Shown here in pieces: positions 51,796 to 61,157 of a DNA stretch of 64,000 nt (positions within the stretch are counted from its first letter, which is position 1; the number at the start of each line of letters is the position of its first letter). The notes beneath the pieces were generated by a model. The model was not told the origin of the DNA. It saw only the letters and a program-made list of their open reading frames with translations, and did no database searches. Source of the stretch: Aminobacterium colombiense DSM 12261 (GTDB lineage Bacteria > Synergistota > Synergistia > Synergistales > Aminobacteriaceae). The stretch is from assembly GCF_000025885.1 (NCBI RefSeq), contig NC_014011.1, forward strand, positions 1,426,001-1,490,000, in the 5' to 3' direction. The translations under genes were made by a program, and so were the position numbers.

Positions 51796-53537
51796 GACAA
51801 CACCTCCCCTATAAAACATGAGTCCAGATCTCTCGCTATCTGTTCTACTGAAAATTGCAAACCAGAGTAATATCCAAGCACATAGTCTGGCTCCCTGCCA
51901 ATTTCACTCTTTAAAAGGCGGGCAAATTGCCCTCTATTATTTCCCTCTACAACAACGATCCTTTGAGCTTGTTCAAGTCTCTCTCCTAGATTTTCCGGAA
52001 GGGGGTAAAGTTGCTGAAAATGCATGAGAGCCACATCCGAACGCCCAATATAATCAAGAGCCTCTTCAAGAATATGAAAAGTTGAACCCCACCCTATAAT
52101 AAGAGTTCTATAGTCCGATGGGCCCACAAATAATGGCTCTTCCGCTTCAACCTTCATCTTTTCCAGTTTTCTGAAACGCTTTCGCACCATACGTTCACGA
52201 AGATCAAAGTCTTCATACACATGTCCGACCTCATCATGTTCGTGACTATCTGCACCTACAATGCCTTTGCCATAGCCAGGAATGCCTCTTGGAGAAATGC
52301 CGTTACTTGTAATTTCATAACGCCGATAATCTTCTTCCGTTTCAATAATCGCAGAGGGGATTACGGCAGCTTTCACATCAGGAATGGGGATATCGTAATA
52401 AGAATTGAGAAAATATTGATCTGTCATAAGTATCACAGGAATTTGATATGTTTCAGCCAGATAAAAAGCTTTTGCTCCCAACCTGAAAGCTTCTTCCAGA
52501 GTGGCTGGTGCCAGTACAGCCCTTGGAAACTCTCCATGGCCCCCGCATAATGCCACATCCAGATCTCCCTGTTCCGTTCGAGTAGCCATCCCAGTAGCCG
52601 GGCCAGGACGTTGCGCAAGATGTATAACCACAGGTGACTCCATCACTCCCGCCAGGCTAATTCCTTCACACATGAGGTCAAAACCGCCTCCTGAAGTGGA
52701 AACCATTGCCCTCGCTCCTGCATAGGAAGCCCCTAAAGCCATGTTGATCGCTGCTAATTCGTCCTCAGCCTGTTCTACAACAATCCCCATTTCCTCTGCC
52801 TTTTGTGCCATGTAGGTTAAAACTCCCGTGGCTGGGGACATGGGATAGGCTGTTATAAAAGAACATCCTCCGGCAAGAGCCCCCAGAGAAATGGCATCGG
52901 TGCCATTCATCACCACTCTATGAGCTGAACGCATAACTGCTTCTGGTGGAAGGAGTATGGAATCTCCTTTTACAAGGGCACGCCCCACTTCATATCCTCT
53001 CTCTAGAGCAATTTTGTTCTTTTCCGCGATATCTTCTTTTTTTCCGGCAAATCTCTCGTCGCAAAAACCTTTTGCCCATTCCAGGCCTCCCTCTATAAGG
53101 CCTATAATCACCCCGGCAGCAACAAAGTTTGCAAAAATCCTACCTCCAATGTCCTTGGCAATCTGGACAATGTCTACATCGACCAAAGAACCTCCCAGGC
53201 TCTCTCCTTCCCCGCCCATTTCTTTACTGTCGCATATAATCACCGTCTCTTCTGAGATGCGTCGCAGAATGTTATCGCGAATACCAGGGCTTAAGGGCAT
53301 TAGAATGTCGATACGGTCAACAAAGGCCCGTATTGGCCACGAAGATATTCTGATTTCTGTAGAATTGTTTCCCCCCCTGACTCGAGACATATATTCCCTG
53401 CTGGCAAAGACACTATACCCCGCTTGCCGAAAAGCTCCTATCAACAACTCCTCCACTGTCTGAACACCTTGTCCAGCAGCTCCGCACAGTACGATGGAAA
53501 TATCTTTTGCAGCTTTGCGCAAAGGGATTCTGCTCAT
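51792..53537 (-). CDS. 2-oxoacid:ferredoxin oxidoreductase, fused gamma-alpha subunit
   Basis: 581 residues in which a gamma domain (residues 1-190: IVLCGAAGQGVQTVEELL, SREYMSRVRGGNNSTEIRIS) is fused in front of the alpha pyrimidine-binding domain (GTDAISLGALAGGCSFITAYPMSPATGVLTYMA, VEQAEDELAAINMALGASYAGARAMVSTSGGGFDLM). This KorA-type fusion is common. It forms the enzyme with the next gene. In an amino-acid fermenter it would take 2-oxoacids from deamination to acyl-CoA and reduced ferredoxin. Confidence 0.93.
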   Translation of the reverse strand: MSRIPLRKAAKDISIVLCGAAGQGVQTVEELLIGAFRQAGYSVFASREYMSRVRGGNNSTEIRISSWPIRAFVDRIDILMPLSPGIRDNILRRISEETVIICDSKEMGGEGESLGGSLVDVDIVQIAKDIGGRIFANFVAAGVIIGLIEGGLEWAKGFCDERFAGKKEDIAEKNKIALERGYEVGRALVKGDSILLPPEAVMRSAHRVVMNGTDAISLGALAGGCSFITAYPMSPATGVLTYMAQKAEEMGIVVEQAEDELAAINMALGASYAGARAMVSTSGGGFDLMCEGISLAGVMESPVVIHLAQRPGPATGMATRTEQGDLDVALCGGHGEFPRAVLAPATLEEAFRLGAKAFYLAETYQIPVILMTDQYFLNSYYDIPIPDVKAAVIPSAIIETEEDYRRYEITSNGISPRGIPGYGKGIVGADSHEHDEVGHVYEDFDLRERMVRKRFRKLEKMKVEAEEPLFVGPSDYRTLIIGWGSTFHILEEALDYIGRSDVALMHFQQLYPLPENLGERLEQAQRIVVVEGNNRGQFARLLKSEIGREPDYVLGYYSGLQFSVEQIARDLDSCFIGEVLS

Positions 53538-53674
53538 GTGACGCCTCCTCTCTCTTTTGTGGCATATTGTTATAGTACAAGTTTACACTATTCAGGCTAA
53601 AGCACTTTATGAAAAAAGAAAATCTACTATAATAGAGAAGCCATCATAGAATATCTAAACGGAGGTGTTTGTGT

Positions 53675-53851
53675 GTGGCCAAGTTTAAGTGCCTTGAATG
53701 CAAAAAAGAATTCGAATTGGAAACGACAGAAGTCGTTATGAAATGTGTCTATTGCGGAAGTCGTTATCTTTCGAAACTAGAAGGAGAGCCTTTAAAACGA
53801 GGCAAATCCTGGAACAGTAAATCATTCAGCGTTGGCGGCCCTAACAATTGA
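53675..53851 (+). CDS. Small zinc-ribbon protein
   Basis: A 58-residue protein with two CxxC pairs, KCLECKKEF and KCVYCGSRY, i.e. a rubredoxin-knuckle zinc ribbon like archaeal RNA polymerase subunit P or short regulatory ribbons; the tail is basic and Ser/Gly-rich. GTG at 53675 with GGAGG nine bases ahead; a TTG at 53669 is too close. A -10 box TATAAT lies at 53628-53633 with a weak -35. It is divergent from the 2-oxoacid oxidoreductase. Function unknown. Confidence 0.8.
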   Translation: MAKFKCLECKKEFELETTEVVMKCVYCGSRYLSKLEGEPLKRGKSWNSKSFSVGGPNN

Positions 53852-53859
53852 CATATGAG

Positions 53860-53893
53860 AGGGGTCGGAACTTTAGAGAAAGTTCCGACCCCT
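53860..53893. terminator. Bidirectional terminator between the zinc ribbon and cstA
   Basis: A perfect 15 bp inverted repeat (AGGGGTCGGAACTTT, AGAG loop) with TTTCTATTT behind it on the plus strand, between convergent genes. Confidence 0.88.
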
Positions 53894-53899
53894 TTCTAT

Positions 53900-55522
53900 T
53901 TACGCTTTTGATTCATCTTTTACTTTTAAAGCGCGGAAGGATTCTCGAACCATAAGGATAGCCAAGACTAGAAGGATAATAGAAATGGATACCAGTAGAT
54001 AGTTCGGAACTCCAGTCAGTTTTTCTTTGATCATGAAGAGCAAGGCGGCAACTGTAGTCGCCAACATAAACCACATGGGAATCATAAGGAAAGAGTTATC
54101 CTTCTTCAATCCCTTAACCACCCAGACCCCCACTGCCAAAAGAGCCAGGGCAGCAACTAGCTGGTTCGCCGCTCCAAACATAGGCCAAATAGCAGCCCAG
54201 GCCGGAATTGCTTTTCCATCCGGACCAACGGTTTTCACCAGCAGCAAAGCCATGGCGGCAGCTATGGCTACAATGGTTGACGTATATTTATCGACTTTCA
54301 TATTCGTAAGCTCTTGTATCTGATACCGAGTCAGACGGGTTGCCGTGTCAAGAGATGTCAGCAAGAAAGAGTTAATGGCCAATCCTCCAAGAGATGCTCC
54401 TATTTTTGGATCAATGCCAAGAAGCCCCGCAAATTGGCCAAAGCCGTTAGCGTAGGTAACAACGGGTCCTCCTTCTAATATTTTCCCGCTAATCATAATT
54501 GTCCCGATAGCGATGACAGCCACAACCCCCTCAAGAAGCATCGATCCGAACCCGACCAGGGTGCTGTCTGTTTCACGCCGAAGCTGTTTTGAAGTCGTAC
54601 CGCTTCCTACAAGAGAGTGAAATCCGGAAATGGCACCACAGGCCACTATGACAAAAAGCATGGGCCACATATATTGATCGCCCGCGACAAATCCTTTGAA
54701 AGCGGGGAGCTGAACTTCGAATTTTCCGCCGAAAACCATTCCGATAGCCCCAACAATAACTGCGAAATAAAGGAAGAATGATGCAAGATAGTCCCGTGGC
54801 TGCAACAGAAGCCATACAGGCAATACAGATGCGAGAAGAATATAAACAGCCAATATCCATCGCCATGTGGGCATAGAGTATGTGAAAACCCCCGCAACCC
54901 AGGTGGCATAGTTTCCGTACCAGCAGGCTCCAATGACAACAGGTACCATGACCAGCGTCATAAGCCAGAGGGGAGTGTTGTATTTATAGACAAGAACACC
55001 AAAGATAACAGCCATAAAGATGTAAAGAACACTCGAAAAGGCAACAGCAGTGTCAGCGGCAAAGGTATTGGCAGAGAGCTGCAAAAAGACCGCGACAACG
55101 AGAATAAGAGTTAAAATAGTAAAAACAAGGAAGAAGAACTTTCCGCGCTTGCCCACCCAATGGTCAACAACCTCACCTACTGACTTGCCGTTATGGCGCA
55201 TAGAAGAAACAAGAGCCCCCATGTCATGTGGACCACCGAGAAAAGCAGAGCCAAGAAGGCACCACAAATACGCCGGGAGCCACCCAAACATACTGGCTGC
55301 AGTTATGGGGCCAACAATCGGTCCCGCCCCCGCTATGGATGCAAAGTGGTGTCCCAGCAATACTGCCGGATGGGCAGGACAGTAGTCGATGCCATCATAC
55401 ATAGTTTCAGCTGGGGTAGGATTATCGTCATTAAGGTCATAAATTCGAGCCATATACCGTCCATGAATACGATATACGACTGCAAAAAACACTAATGAAA
55501 AAATAAATAGCATCGCTAACAT
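53900..55522 (-). CDS. cstA: CstA-family carbon starvation transporter
   Basis: A large inner-membrane transporter (540 residues, about 15 helices) of the CstA family, members of which import peptides or pyruvate. Hallmarks: YDGIDYCPAHPAVLLGHHFASIAGAGPIVGP, GGPHDMGALVSSMRHNGKSVGEV, HSLVGSGTTSKQLRRETD and LLTSLDTATRLTRYQIQEL. It is preceded by an orphan 141-residue gene in the same direction. Confidence 0.94.
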   Translation of the reverse strand: MLAMLFIFSLVFFAVVYRIHGRYMARIYDLNDDNPTPAETMYDGIDYCPAHPAVLLGHHFASIAGAGPIVGPITAASMFGWLPAYLWCLLGSAFLGGPHDMGALVSSMRHNGKSVGEVVDHWVGKRGKFFFLVFTILTLILVVAVFLQLSANTFAADTAVAFSSVLYIFMAVIFGVLVYKYNTPLWLMTLVMVPVVIGACWYGNYATWVAGVFTYSMPTWRWILAVYILLASVLPVWLLLQPRDYLASFFLYFAVIVGAIGMVFGGKFEVQLPAFKGFVAGDQYMWPMLFVIVACGAISGFHSLVGSGTTSKQLRRETDSTLVGFGSMLLEGVVAVIAIGTIMISGKILEGGPVVTYANGFGQFAGLLGIDPKIGASLGGLAINSFLLTSLDTATRLTRYQIQELTNMKVDKYTSTIVAIAAAMALLLVKTVGPDGKAIPAWAAIWPMFGAANQLVAALALLAVGVWVVKGLKKDNSFLMIPMWFMLATTVAALLFMIKEKLTGVPNYLLVSISIILLVLAILMVRESFRALKVKDESKA

Positions 55523-55592
55523 TTTTCTTCACCTCCCAAAAGATTTGGAAATAAAAAACTATCCGCACAAATCCCTGATTCTGTGGGCGCCA

Positions 55593-56018
55593 TCACCCCC
55601 AAGTTTGAGAATTAACCATGTCCTTCGCCTTATTGACTAAAGGAGCAAGGTCTTTAATTTTGGGATCCCAGACTGCACCGGGCACATAAGAATACACTTC
55701 AAGAAAACCTCTGAAACCCCAAAAAAATGTTTTGACTTTCTTTTTAAAGGTCGGGATCTGTTCGATGAAAAGAAATCTTTGGGTCATTACATCAGGCAAG
55801 GGCTTCCACGTAGAAAAGATATCTGCTGCATCACGTACTCCCTGATGGGCCCAGACTACATAGTCGTATGCGTAGTATCGGCCGACTTCTCCTAAAAAGG
55901 AATCTTTTACGAAGGTTATCTTTCGAGATACACCCTTCATCTGCTTATAAGACCAGGGTTCGAATCCCCAATAGGTCCATAAATCCATGCTTTTATCTAA
56001 AAAAGACATGTCAACCAT
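55593..56018 (-). CDS. Hypothetical protein upstream of cstA
   Basis: I do not recognise this 141-residue protein. It has no signal peptide or membrane helix, is rich in Trp, Tyr, Phe and Lys (WTYWGFEPWSYKQMKG, FFWGFRGFLEVYSYVPG) and looks like a compact soluble domain. ATG at 56018 with AGGGGTG 7-8 bases ahead. A TATAAT box (56046-56041, minus strand) stands just upstream, with a poor -35. It lies 70 bases before cstA and is probably co-transcribed. Confidence 0.7.
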   Translation of the reverse strand: MVDMSFLDKSMDLWTYWGFEPWSYKQMKGVSRKITFVKDSFLGEVGRYYAYDYVVWAHQGVRDAADIFSTWKPLPDVMTQRFLFIEQIPTFKKKVKTFFWGFRGFLEVYSYVPGAVWDPKIKDLAPLVNKAKDMVNSQTWG

Positions 56019-56076
56019 CTACGATCACCCCTGTGCGAATATTATACAACATACAAATAATTTTTTTCGCTGTGGG

Positions 56077-56105
56077 TTGAAATAATGAAGCAAGACAGCT
56101 ATAAT
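56077..56105 (+). promoter_or_regulatory. Promoter of tRNA-Val
   Basis: TTGAAA (56077-56082), 17 bases, TATAAT (56100-56105), a strong match, with the tRNA starting 12 bases behind the -10 box. Confidence 0.85.
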
Positions 56106-56117
56106 ACGCTCTGTCGT

Positions 56118-56192
56118 GGGTGACTAGCTCAGTGGAAGAGCGCTTCCTTCACACGGAAGAGGTCACAGGTTCGAACCCTGTGTCGCCCACCA
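56118..56192 (+). tRNA. tRNA-Val (anticodon CAC)
   Basis: All arms fold: acceptor GGGTGAC with GTCGCCC (one T-G pair), D loop with AGCTCAGTGGAAGAGC, anticodon stem CTTCC/GGAAG with loop TTCACAC (anticodon CAC), T stem ACAGG/CCTGT with loop TTCGAAC, discriminator A. CCA is encoded. A T-rich stretch (TTTCTTTTTT) follows. Confidence 0.97.
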
Positions 56193-56280
56193 TTTCTTTT
56201 TTAAATGTACTAATTTATTATAACTCCATTTCGATAGAAATATTTATCTTTTTTAGTTTTTTATAAAAATAGCGCACATA

Positions 56281-56321
56281 TAAAATGCGGACACCCATAT
56301 GATATGGGAGTCCGCATTTTA
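56281..56321. terminator. Terminator behind purA
   Basis: A 12 bp stem (TAAAATGCGGAC/GTCCGCATTTTA) continuing into CCCAT/ATGGG after a one-base mismatch, between purA (minus) and the tRNA (plus). A/T runs at both sides allow use in both directions. Confidence 0.88.
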
Positions 56322-56334
56322 TCCAGCCTTTTTA

Positions 56335-57627
56335 TTAAAGACCTCTGAGTATAGTTTGGCTTCGCCCTGGCCCAACGCCTATGAGCTGTACCGGAACCCC
56401 TGTTTCTTTTTCTATATACTCTACATATCGTCGAGCCGCTTCGGGCAGCTTTTCGAAGTCTCTGCATCCAGAGATATCCTCTTTCCAGCCGTCCAAAGTG
56501 GTGTAAACTGGCGAAGCTTTTGCTAGCAGGGAAGTATTCGTCAGATAGTTTTCATGCTTCTCCCCATTCACCTCATAATGAGTACATATCTTGATTTTTT
56601 CAAAACCTGTCAAAACATCAAGTTTCGTGAGAGCTATGGAACTCATGCCATTTACACGCACTGCGTATTTAAGAGCTACCATATCAAGCCATCCGCAACG
56701 GCGTGGTCGACCTGTGGTCGCACCATATTCTCCGCCCCTATCCCGTAAAGTCTGGCCATGGTCCCCAAGGTCCTCTGTAGGGAAGGGGCCTTCCCCCACC
56801 CTTGTACAATAGGCCTTAACGACACCGATAACCCTGTCAACATCTGACGGACCTACTCCTAATCCTACACAGCCTCCAGCAGCAATGGGGGAAGAACTTG
56901 TTACGAAGGGATATGTTCCGTGATCAACGTCAAGGAGGGTTCCCTGGGCTCCTTCGAATAAAATCCCTTTACCTTCAAGCATCGCTTCCCTCAATGCCAA
57001 GGATACATCGGCAACATAGGGTTCCAGGGCTTTGCCCCAGGCTCGGGCCTGGGCATATATGTCATCAAAGGCTACTGGCTCCGCATTATAGACTTTCGTC
57101 AGCAAAAGATTTTTCAGCTCAAGGTTAAAGGAAAGTTTTTCCCGCAATATATCGGGATCAAAAAGATCTTCAATGCGAATTCCGCAACGATTGAATTTAT
57201 CAACATAACAGGGTCCAATGCCCCGTCCCGTTGTCCCTATCTTTTTATCCTTGCTCCTGAACTGCTCGTCAGCTTTATCAAGTATTTTGTGGTAAGGCAT
57301 TACTACATGAGCCGACCCGCTTATCATCAGACGAGCCCTATCTTTTCCCTGTTCCTGAAGGGTGTGGAGCTCCTTAAGGAGCTGTTCCGGATCCACCACG
57401 ACTCCATTTCCCACTACACATAATTTACAAGGATAAAGCATCCCTGACGGCAAAAGGTGGAATACGTATTTTTCATCTTCGACAATCACCGTGTGCCCGG
57501 CGTTGGCCCCTCCCTGGTAACGGGCGAAAACCTCCACCCGATTCCCCAGAGCGTCAACTACACGCCCTTTACCCTCATCACCCCACTGGGCTCCTATAAT
57601 AATCTCTACTCGTCCTTTCACTTTCAA
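56335..57627 (-). CDS. purA: Adenylosuccinate synthetase
   Basis: First committed step to AMP from IMP. IIIGAQWGDEGKGRVVDALG (P-loop-like), YQGGANAGHTV, GTTGRGIGPCYVDK, FEGAQGTLLDVDHGTYPFVTSS and TTGRPRRCGWLD are all present. 430 residues, complete. It overlaps the YibQ-like gene stop by 4 bases. Confidence 0.97.
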   Translation of the reverse strand: MKVKGRVEIIIGAQWGDEGKGRVVDALGNRVEVFARYQGGANAGHTVIVEDEKYVFHLLPSGMLYPCKLCVVGNGVVVDPEQLLKELHTLQEQGKDRARLMISGSAHVVMPYHKILDKADEQFRSKDKKIGTTGRGIGPCYVDKFNRCGIRIEDLFDPDILREKLSFNLELKNLLLTKVYNAEPVAFDDIYAQARAWGKALEPYVADVSLALREAMLEGKGILFEGAQGTLLDVDHGTYPFVTSSSPIAAGGCVGLGVGPSDVDRVIGVVKAYCTRVGEGPFPTEDLGDHGQTLRDRGGEYGATTGRPRRCGWLDMVALKYAVRVNGMSSIALTKLDVLTGFEKIKICTHYEVNGEKHENYLTNTSLLAKASPVYTTLDGWKEDISGCRDFEKLPEAARRYVEYIEKETGVPVQLIGVGPGRSQTILRGL

Positions 57628-58655
57628 GGCCTCCTCATCGTGCCCTTTTCTTCTTCGAGAAGTTCAGGCACCGTTACAAATTTTACGACGTTTATATTAG
57701 AATCGCAAAGTTCCTGTAAAAAAGGGATTGTATCAGGTCTGTTATGGCATATTGCCAAAACCCATCCTCTTCTCTTCGCGATAGTAATCGCCCTCTGAAA
57801 TTGTTTTCTCATAAATTCAATATCTTTTTCATGGTCAAGAAACACTGAATTATACACTGCTGGAATCCCATAACAAAGGGCCATATCATAGGCAACAGAA
57901 CACGAAGAGGTGCGACTGTCAACAAAAACCTTTTCTAATGGCCTAAGGGTTTCCATCAAGGCTTCCATTGTTTTCTTATCACTTGTGGCTTTCGAGCCTC
58001 TGTGATTGTTCATCCCCACTGCACCTGGCAAAAGGGCAAAAACGTCCCGCACCACTTTAGAGAGCGCCGGAGCCGACATACCAACTCCTATAAGTGAGGC
58101 TCCCTGGGACTTGTCTGCCAATGCTTCCATAGGCATGTGCACTAAATAAGGAATATTTTTTGACGCGGCAAGCCGGGCTGTTTCATGAGTGAATCGTTGA
58201 TAGGGAATAATGGCCCACGTAACAGGGAGATCTATAGCCGCAATTTTTTCTGCCAGCGAATAGGAAAAACCAAAGTCATCAATTACGATAGCAATTACAG
58301 GAAGCGGCTCCCCCTCATCTCTATTCTCACCTTCTGCCTCTGCCTTGATTTCTGTATTAATCTCTTTTTCGCGGTCAAAGTTAGAGTGTGTAACAATATC
58401 ACCACTAGAGGCAGAACCAAATGCAGGCTCAGATTGTGATTCCATCACGCTCTTCTTGTCTTTCCATAGATCAGCAGACAGAGGCTCAGTCTTCTTTTCT
58501 GATGATATAGGGATCGGCACTTGCCGCACATCATGCTTTTTCTCTTGTTTAGTCGATGTTAAAAGAAAAAGAGCTAAAAATAAAACAAAAACGCTAGACA
58601 GGATAAAGAGGAGGTCAATGGACCTCCCCCTTTTTTTCCATCTTTTTTTCACCAT
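57624..58655 (-). CDS. Divergent polysaccharide deacetylase (YibQ/DUF610 family)
   Basis: A 343-residue protein with one N-terminal membrane helix (DLLFILSSVFVLFLALFLLTS), a variable linker (to about 115) and a NodB-like barrel: VIAIVIDDFGFS (catalytic Asp pair), VTWAIIPY, HMPMEA, NNHRGSKAT and FVDSRTS. The family lies beside envC and ctpA genes in many diderms and probably works on envelope glycans; the activity is not proven. It lies 15 bases behind the S41 protease gene. Confidence 0.88.
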   Translation of the reverse strand: MVKKRWKKRGRSIDLLFILSSVFVLFLALFLLTSTKQEKKHDVRQVPIPISSEKKTEPLSADLWKDKKSVMESQSEPAFGSASSGDIVTHSNFDREKEINTEIKAEAEGENRDEGEPLPVIAIVIDDFGFSYSLAEKIAAIDLPVTWAIIPYQRFTHETARLAASKNIPYLVHMPMEALADKSQGASLIGVGMSAPALSKVVRDVFALLPGAVGMNNHRGSKATSDKKTMEALMETLRPLEKVFVDSRTSSCSVAYDMALCYGIPAVYNSVFLDHEKDIEFMRKQFQRAITIAKRRGWVLAICHNRPDTIPFLQELCDSNINVVKFVTVPELLEEEKGTMRRP

Positions 58656-58670
58656 AAATTTTTCCTCTGA

Positions 58671-59879
58671 TTACTTCTTCAAAAAAGGAGACGTTCCTTT
58701 TTCAAGCTTCACGAGCTCTTCTATAGCACGTTTCAACTGCACGTCCTTTTTGCGATCCGGATTGTATTCCCCCTCCACAGCAATCTGAGGGGTCAAGCCG
58801 ATGTTGTCTATCACCTTATTTGAAGGAGTGTGATATCGAGCTATGGTAACATAAAGCCCCGAACCGTCTGACAGGTTGAAGAGGGTTTGTACAGACCCTT
58901 TCCCAAAGCTCTTCTTTCCAACGACCACTGCTCTCTCATGGTCCATAAGGGCTCCTGCCACTATTTCGGATGCGCTCGCACTGCCTTCGTTGATCAACAC
59001 AACCAGAGGGAGCTCTGTCAATACCCCCGGCCGGGCATACAGCTTATCGTTCGCCCGTTCTACACGGCCTTCCATTCCCACCACCAGGCTCCCATCGAGG
59101 AAAAGATCGCTTACATCCACTGCAGCGCTTAGAAGGCCGCCACCATTGTTGCGAAGGTCAAGGATCAGCCCCTTAGCGCCCTTTCCCTCAAGCTCAACAA
59201 TGGCGGATCGCACTTCATCCCCTGTTTTCTGCTTAAACTGTGAAAGTCTTATATATCCTGTGTCTTTTTCAAACATTTCCGAACGGACGGAAACAAGCTT
59301 AATGTTTTCTCTCATCAAATCAAAACGAAGCAATTTTTCTTCGCCCTCGCGGCGCACCCAGATAATCACAGAGGTACCTGCCGCGCCACGAAGACGTTTT
59401 ACCACTTGCTGGGATTCCCAGCCAATAATAACATCTTCGCCTATCTTGACTATTTCGTCTCCCGGCTTCAATCCGGCCCTGTCAGCAGGCGTATCTTCTA
59501 TGGGGCTAATGACCAAGGTCTTTCCATCCCTATGACCAAGATAAATGCCGAGTCCCCCGTATTCACCCTCCATTTCAATCTCTTCTTCCTTCAGTTCTTC
59601 GGGGCTTACGAATCGGGTATAAGGGTCGCCGTAGGCCTGAACAAGGCCTTTCATTGCACCGTAGACAAGGTCCCTTTCTTCTTTTTTCTTTTCTTCGCTA
59701 TCTATCTGGTAAGTTTCTATAATAGCCCGGGCCTGCTTTATAAGCCAGAGGTTTTCAAGTTTGAAAGGCACGAAACGGGCCAGATCCTCCAAGTCTGAAG
59801 CATGGGCTCCCAAAAGAACTCCTGTAAGAACTACCCCTAAAATCAGTCCGAAGGCAACGCCTCTTAATCGTTTGAACAT
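58671..59879 (-). CDS. S41-family carboxyl-terminal processing peptidase
   Basis: A CtpA-like serine/lysine protease anchored or exported by its N-terminal hydrophobic segment (VAFGLILGVVLTGVLLGAHA). PDZ domain (GLGIYLGHRDGKTLVISPIEDTPADRAGLKPGDEIVKI) then the S41 core with LILDLRNNGGG, the nucleophile region INEGSASASEIVAGAL and the base Lys in VGKKSFGKGSVQTL. 402 residues. Often encoded with EnvC-type proteins; here it is 36 bases behind it. Confidence 0.94.
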   Translation of the reverse strand: MFKRLRGVAFGLILGVVLTGVLLGAHASDLEDLARFVPFKLENLWLIKQARAIIETYQIDSEEKKKEERDLVYGAMKGLVQAYGDPYTRFVSPEELKEEEIEMEGEYGGLGIYLGHRDGKTLVISPIEDTPADRAGLKPGDEIVKIGEDVIIGWESQQVVKRLRGAAGTSVIIWVRREGEEKLLRFDLMRENIKLVSVRSEMFEKDTGYIRLSQFKQKTGDEVRSAIVELEGKGAKGLILDLRNNGGGLLSAAVDVSDLFLDGSLVVGMEGRVERANDKLYARPGVLTELPLVVLINEGSASASEIVAGALMDHERAVVVGKKSFGKGSVQTLFNLSDGSGLYVTIARYHTPSNKVIDNIGLTPQIAVEGEYNPDRKKDVQLKRAIEELVKLEKGTSPFLKK

Positions 59880-59915
59880 GCTATGTCTTTGCTCCTTTTC
59901 TCGTTACTGAGATGG

Positions 59916-61130
59916 TTATTGCAAATATTTCATCGGATCCCGCGCGTCGCCATTAACACGCACTTCGAAATGGAGGTGGGGCCCCGTACTCACCCCGGTA
60001 CTTCCAACATGGCCGATCACTTGCCCCTTTGACACTCCCTGTCCTTCATCTACACCTGTGCTGGATAGGTGGGCATATACAGTGCTCAAATCCCTGCCAT
60101 GATCTATAATAATGATCTGTCCGTAGCCTCGAAGCCACCCAACATAGAGAACTTCTCCGGGACCTGCTGCTCTTACCGCTGTTCCTCTTGGTGCCCTGAT
60201 ATCGATCCCCGTATGCATAGTCGTTGTTTTAAAAACAGGATGAACCCTCTTGCCAAAGGTTTCTGAGACTTCTCCTCGAAGAGGCCAATCCAGCCGTCCC
60301 CCGACAGGGACATAGGCAATAACTCTTGTAGGCTTCTCATTACGTTCGCGTTCTTTGGCAATAAGCTCCTGTTTCTGACGCATAAGACGGCGAATCGTAT
60401 TTCCTACTTCCTGCTGGGCCTGCTGAAGTTCCCGGGCCGCCTGCTCATGAAGAGCTTTTTCCTTCCTTAACTTTCCCAAAAGGGCATTTCTTTTCTCTAT
60501 CTCTGCCTTATAACGCTTCCGTTCGCCCTGCAGTTTTTTCTCCTGAGACTCAAAAAGGGCCTTCTGTTCCTCAAGTTCCTTTTTAGATGCCTCTATTTTC
60601 TCCCGGCTAAGGGCCAGGTCATCGATCATATTTTCATCTTCTCTGGCTATTTTACCAAGAAGTATAGAAGTAGACATAGCTTCATGAGCCGTTGATGCTG
60701 TTAAAAGAAGATCTATTTCTGCCATTCCTCCGTATTTGTAGATGGCAACAAAACGCTCTCTCAAATATCCTTTTATTTCCTCTATTCGAGCATCTGTTTT
60801 TTTTATGTCTTCGTTCAGTTCCTTTATTCTTCGCTGTGCCTTGGCCTGCTTTAATTCCAAAACCTTGATCTGCTGTTCTGTCTTTTGCTTTTTCTGATCG
60901 TATTGGGTAATCTGGCCGAGGATGCCCCTCTCCTTTTCTCCTGCTTTTTTAATGAGGTCTTCGTAATAAGCAGCTCTCCGTTCAATAATCGTCATACGCC
61001 GCTCTTCTTCTGCTATCTGCTGTTCAAGCTCCTGAGTGGTAAGAGCGAAAATAGGTGGTGTTAAACAACAAAAAATATAAAAAGCCGCTAGAAGGATACC
61101 GAATAAAAGTTTTTTTGTGAAGCACTTCAA
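59916..61130 (-). CDS. EnvC-like murein hydrolase activator (M23 domain)
   Basis: Signal peptide (LFGILLAAFYIFCCLTPPIFA), then about 230 residues of coiled coil (ELEQQIAEEERRMTIIERRAAYYEDL onward) and a C-terminal LytM/M23 domain: HTGIDIRAPRGTAV, GQIIIIDHGRDLSTVYAHL, GPHLHFEVRVNG. Zinc ligands look intact, so unlike E. coli EnvC it may be an active endopeptidase; this is inference. It is placed behind ftsEX, the pair that controls EnvC-type proteins at the septum. TTG start at 61130 with GGAG ahead. 404 residues. Confidence 0.92.
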   Translation of the reverse strand: MKCFTKKLLFGILLAAFYIFCCLTPPIFALTTQELEQQIAEEERRMTIIERRAAYYEDLIKKAGEKERGILGQITQYDQKKQKTEQQIKVLELKQAKAQRRIKELNEDIKKTDARIEEIKGYLRERFVAIYKYGGMAEIDLLLTASTAHEAMSTSILLGKIAREDENMIDDLALSREKIEASKKELEEQKALFESQEKKLQGERKRYKAEIEKRNALLGKLRKEKALHEQAARELQQAQQEVGNTIRRLMRQKQELIAKERERNEKPTRVIAYVPVGGRLDWPLRGEVSETFGKRVHPVFKTTTMHTGIDIRAPRGTAVRAAGPGEVLYVGWLRGYGQIIIIDHGRDLSTVYAHLSSTGVDEGQGVSKGQVIGHVGSTGVSTGPHLHFEVRVNGDARDPMKYLQ

Positions 61131-61157
61131 GGGATCACTCCCCCTTTCTCCTTCACA

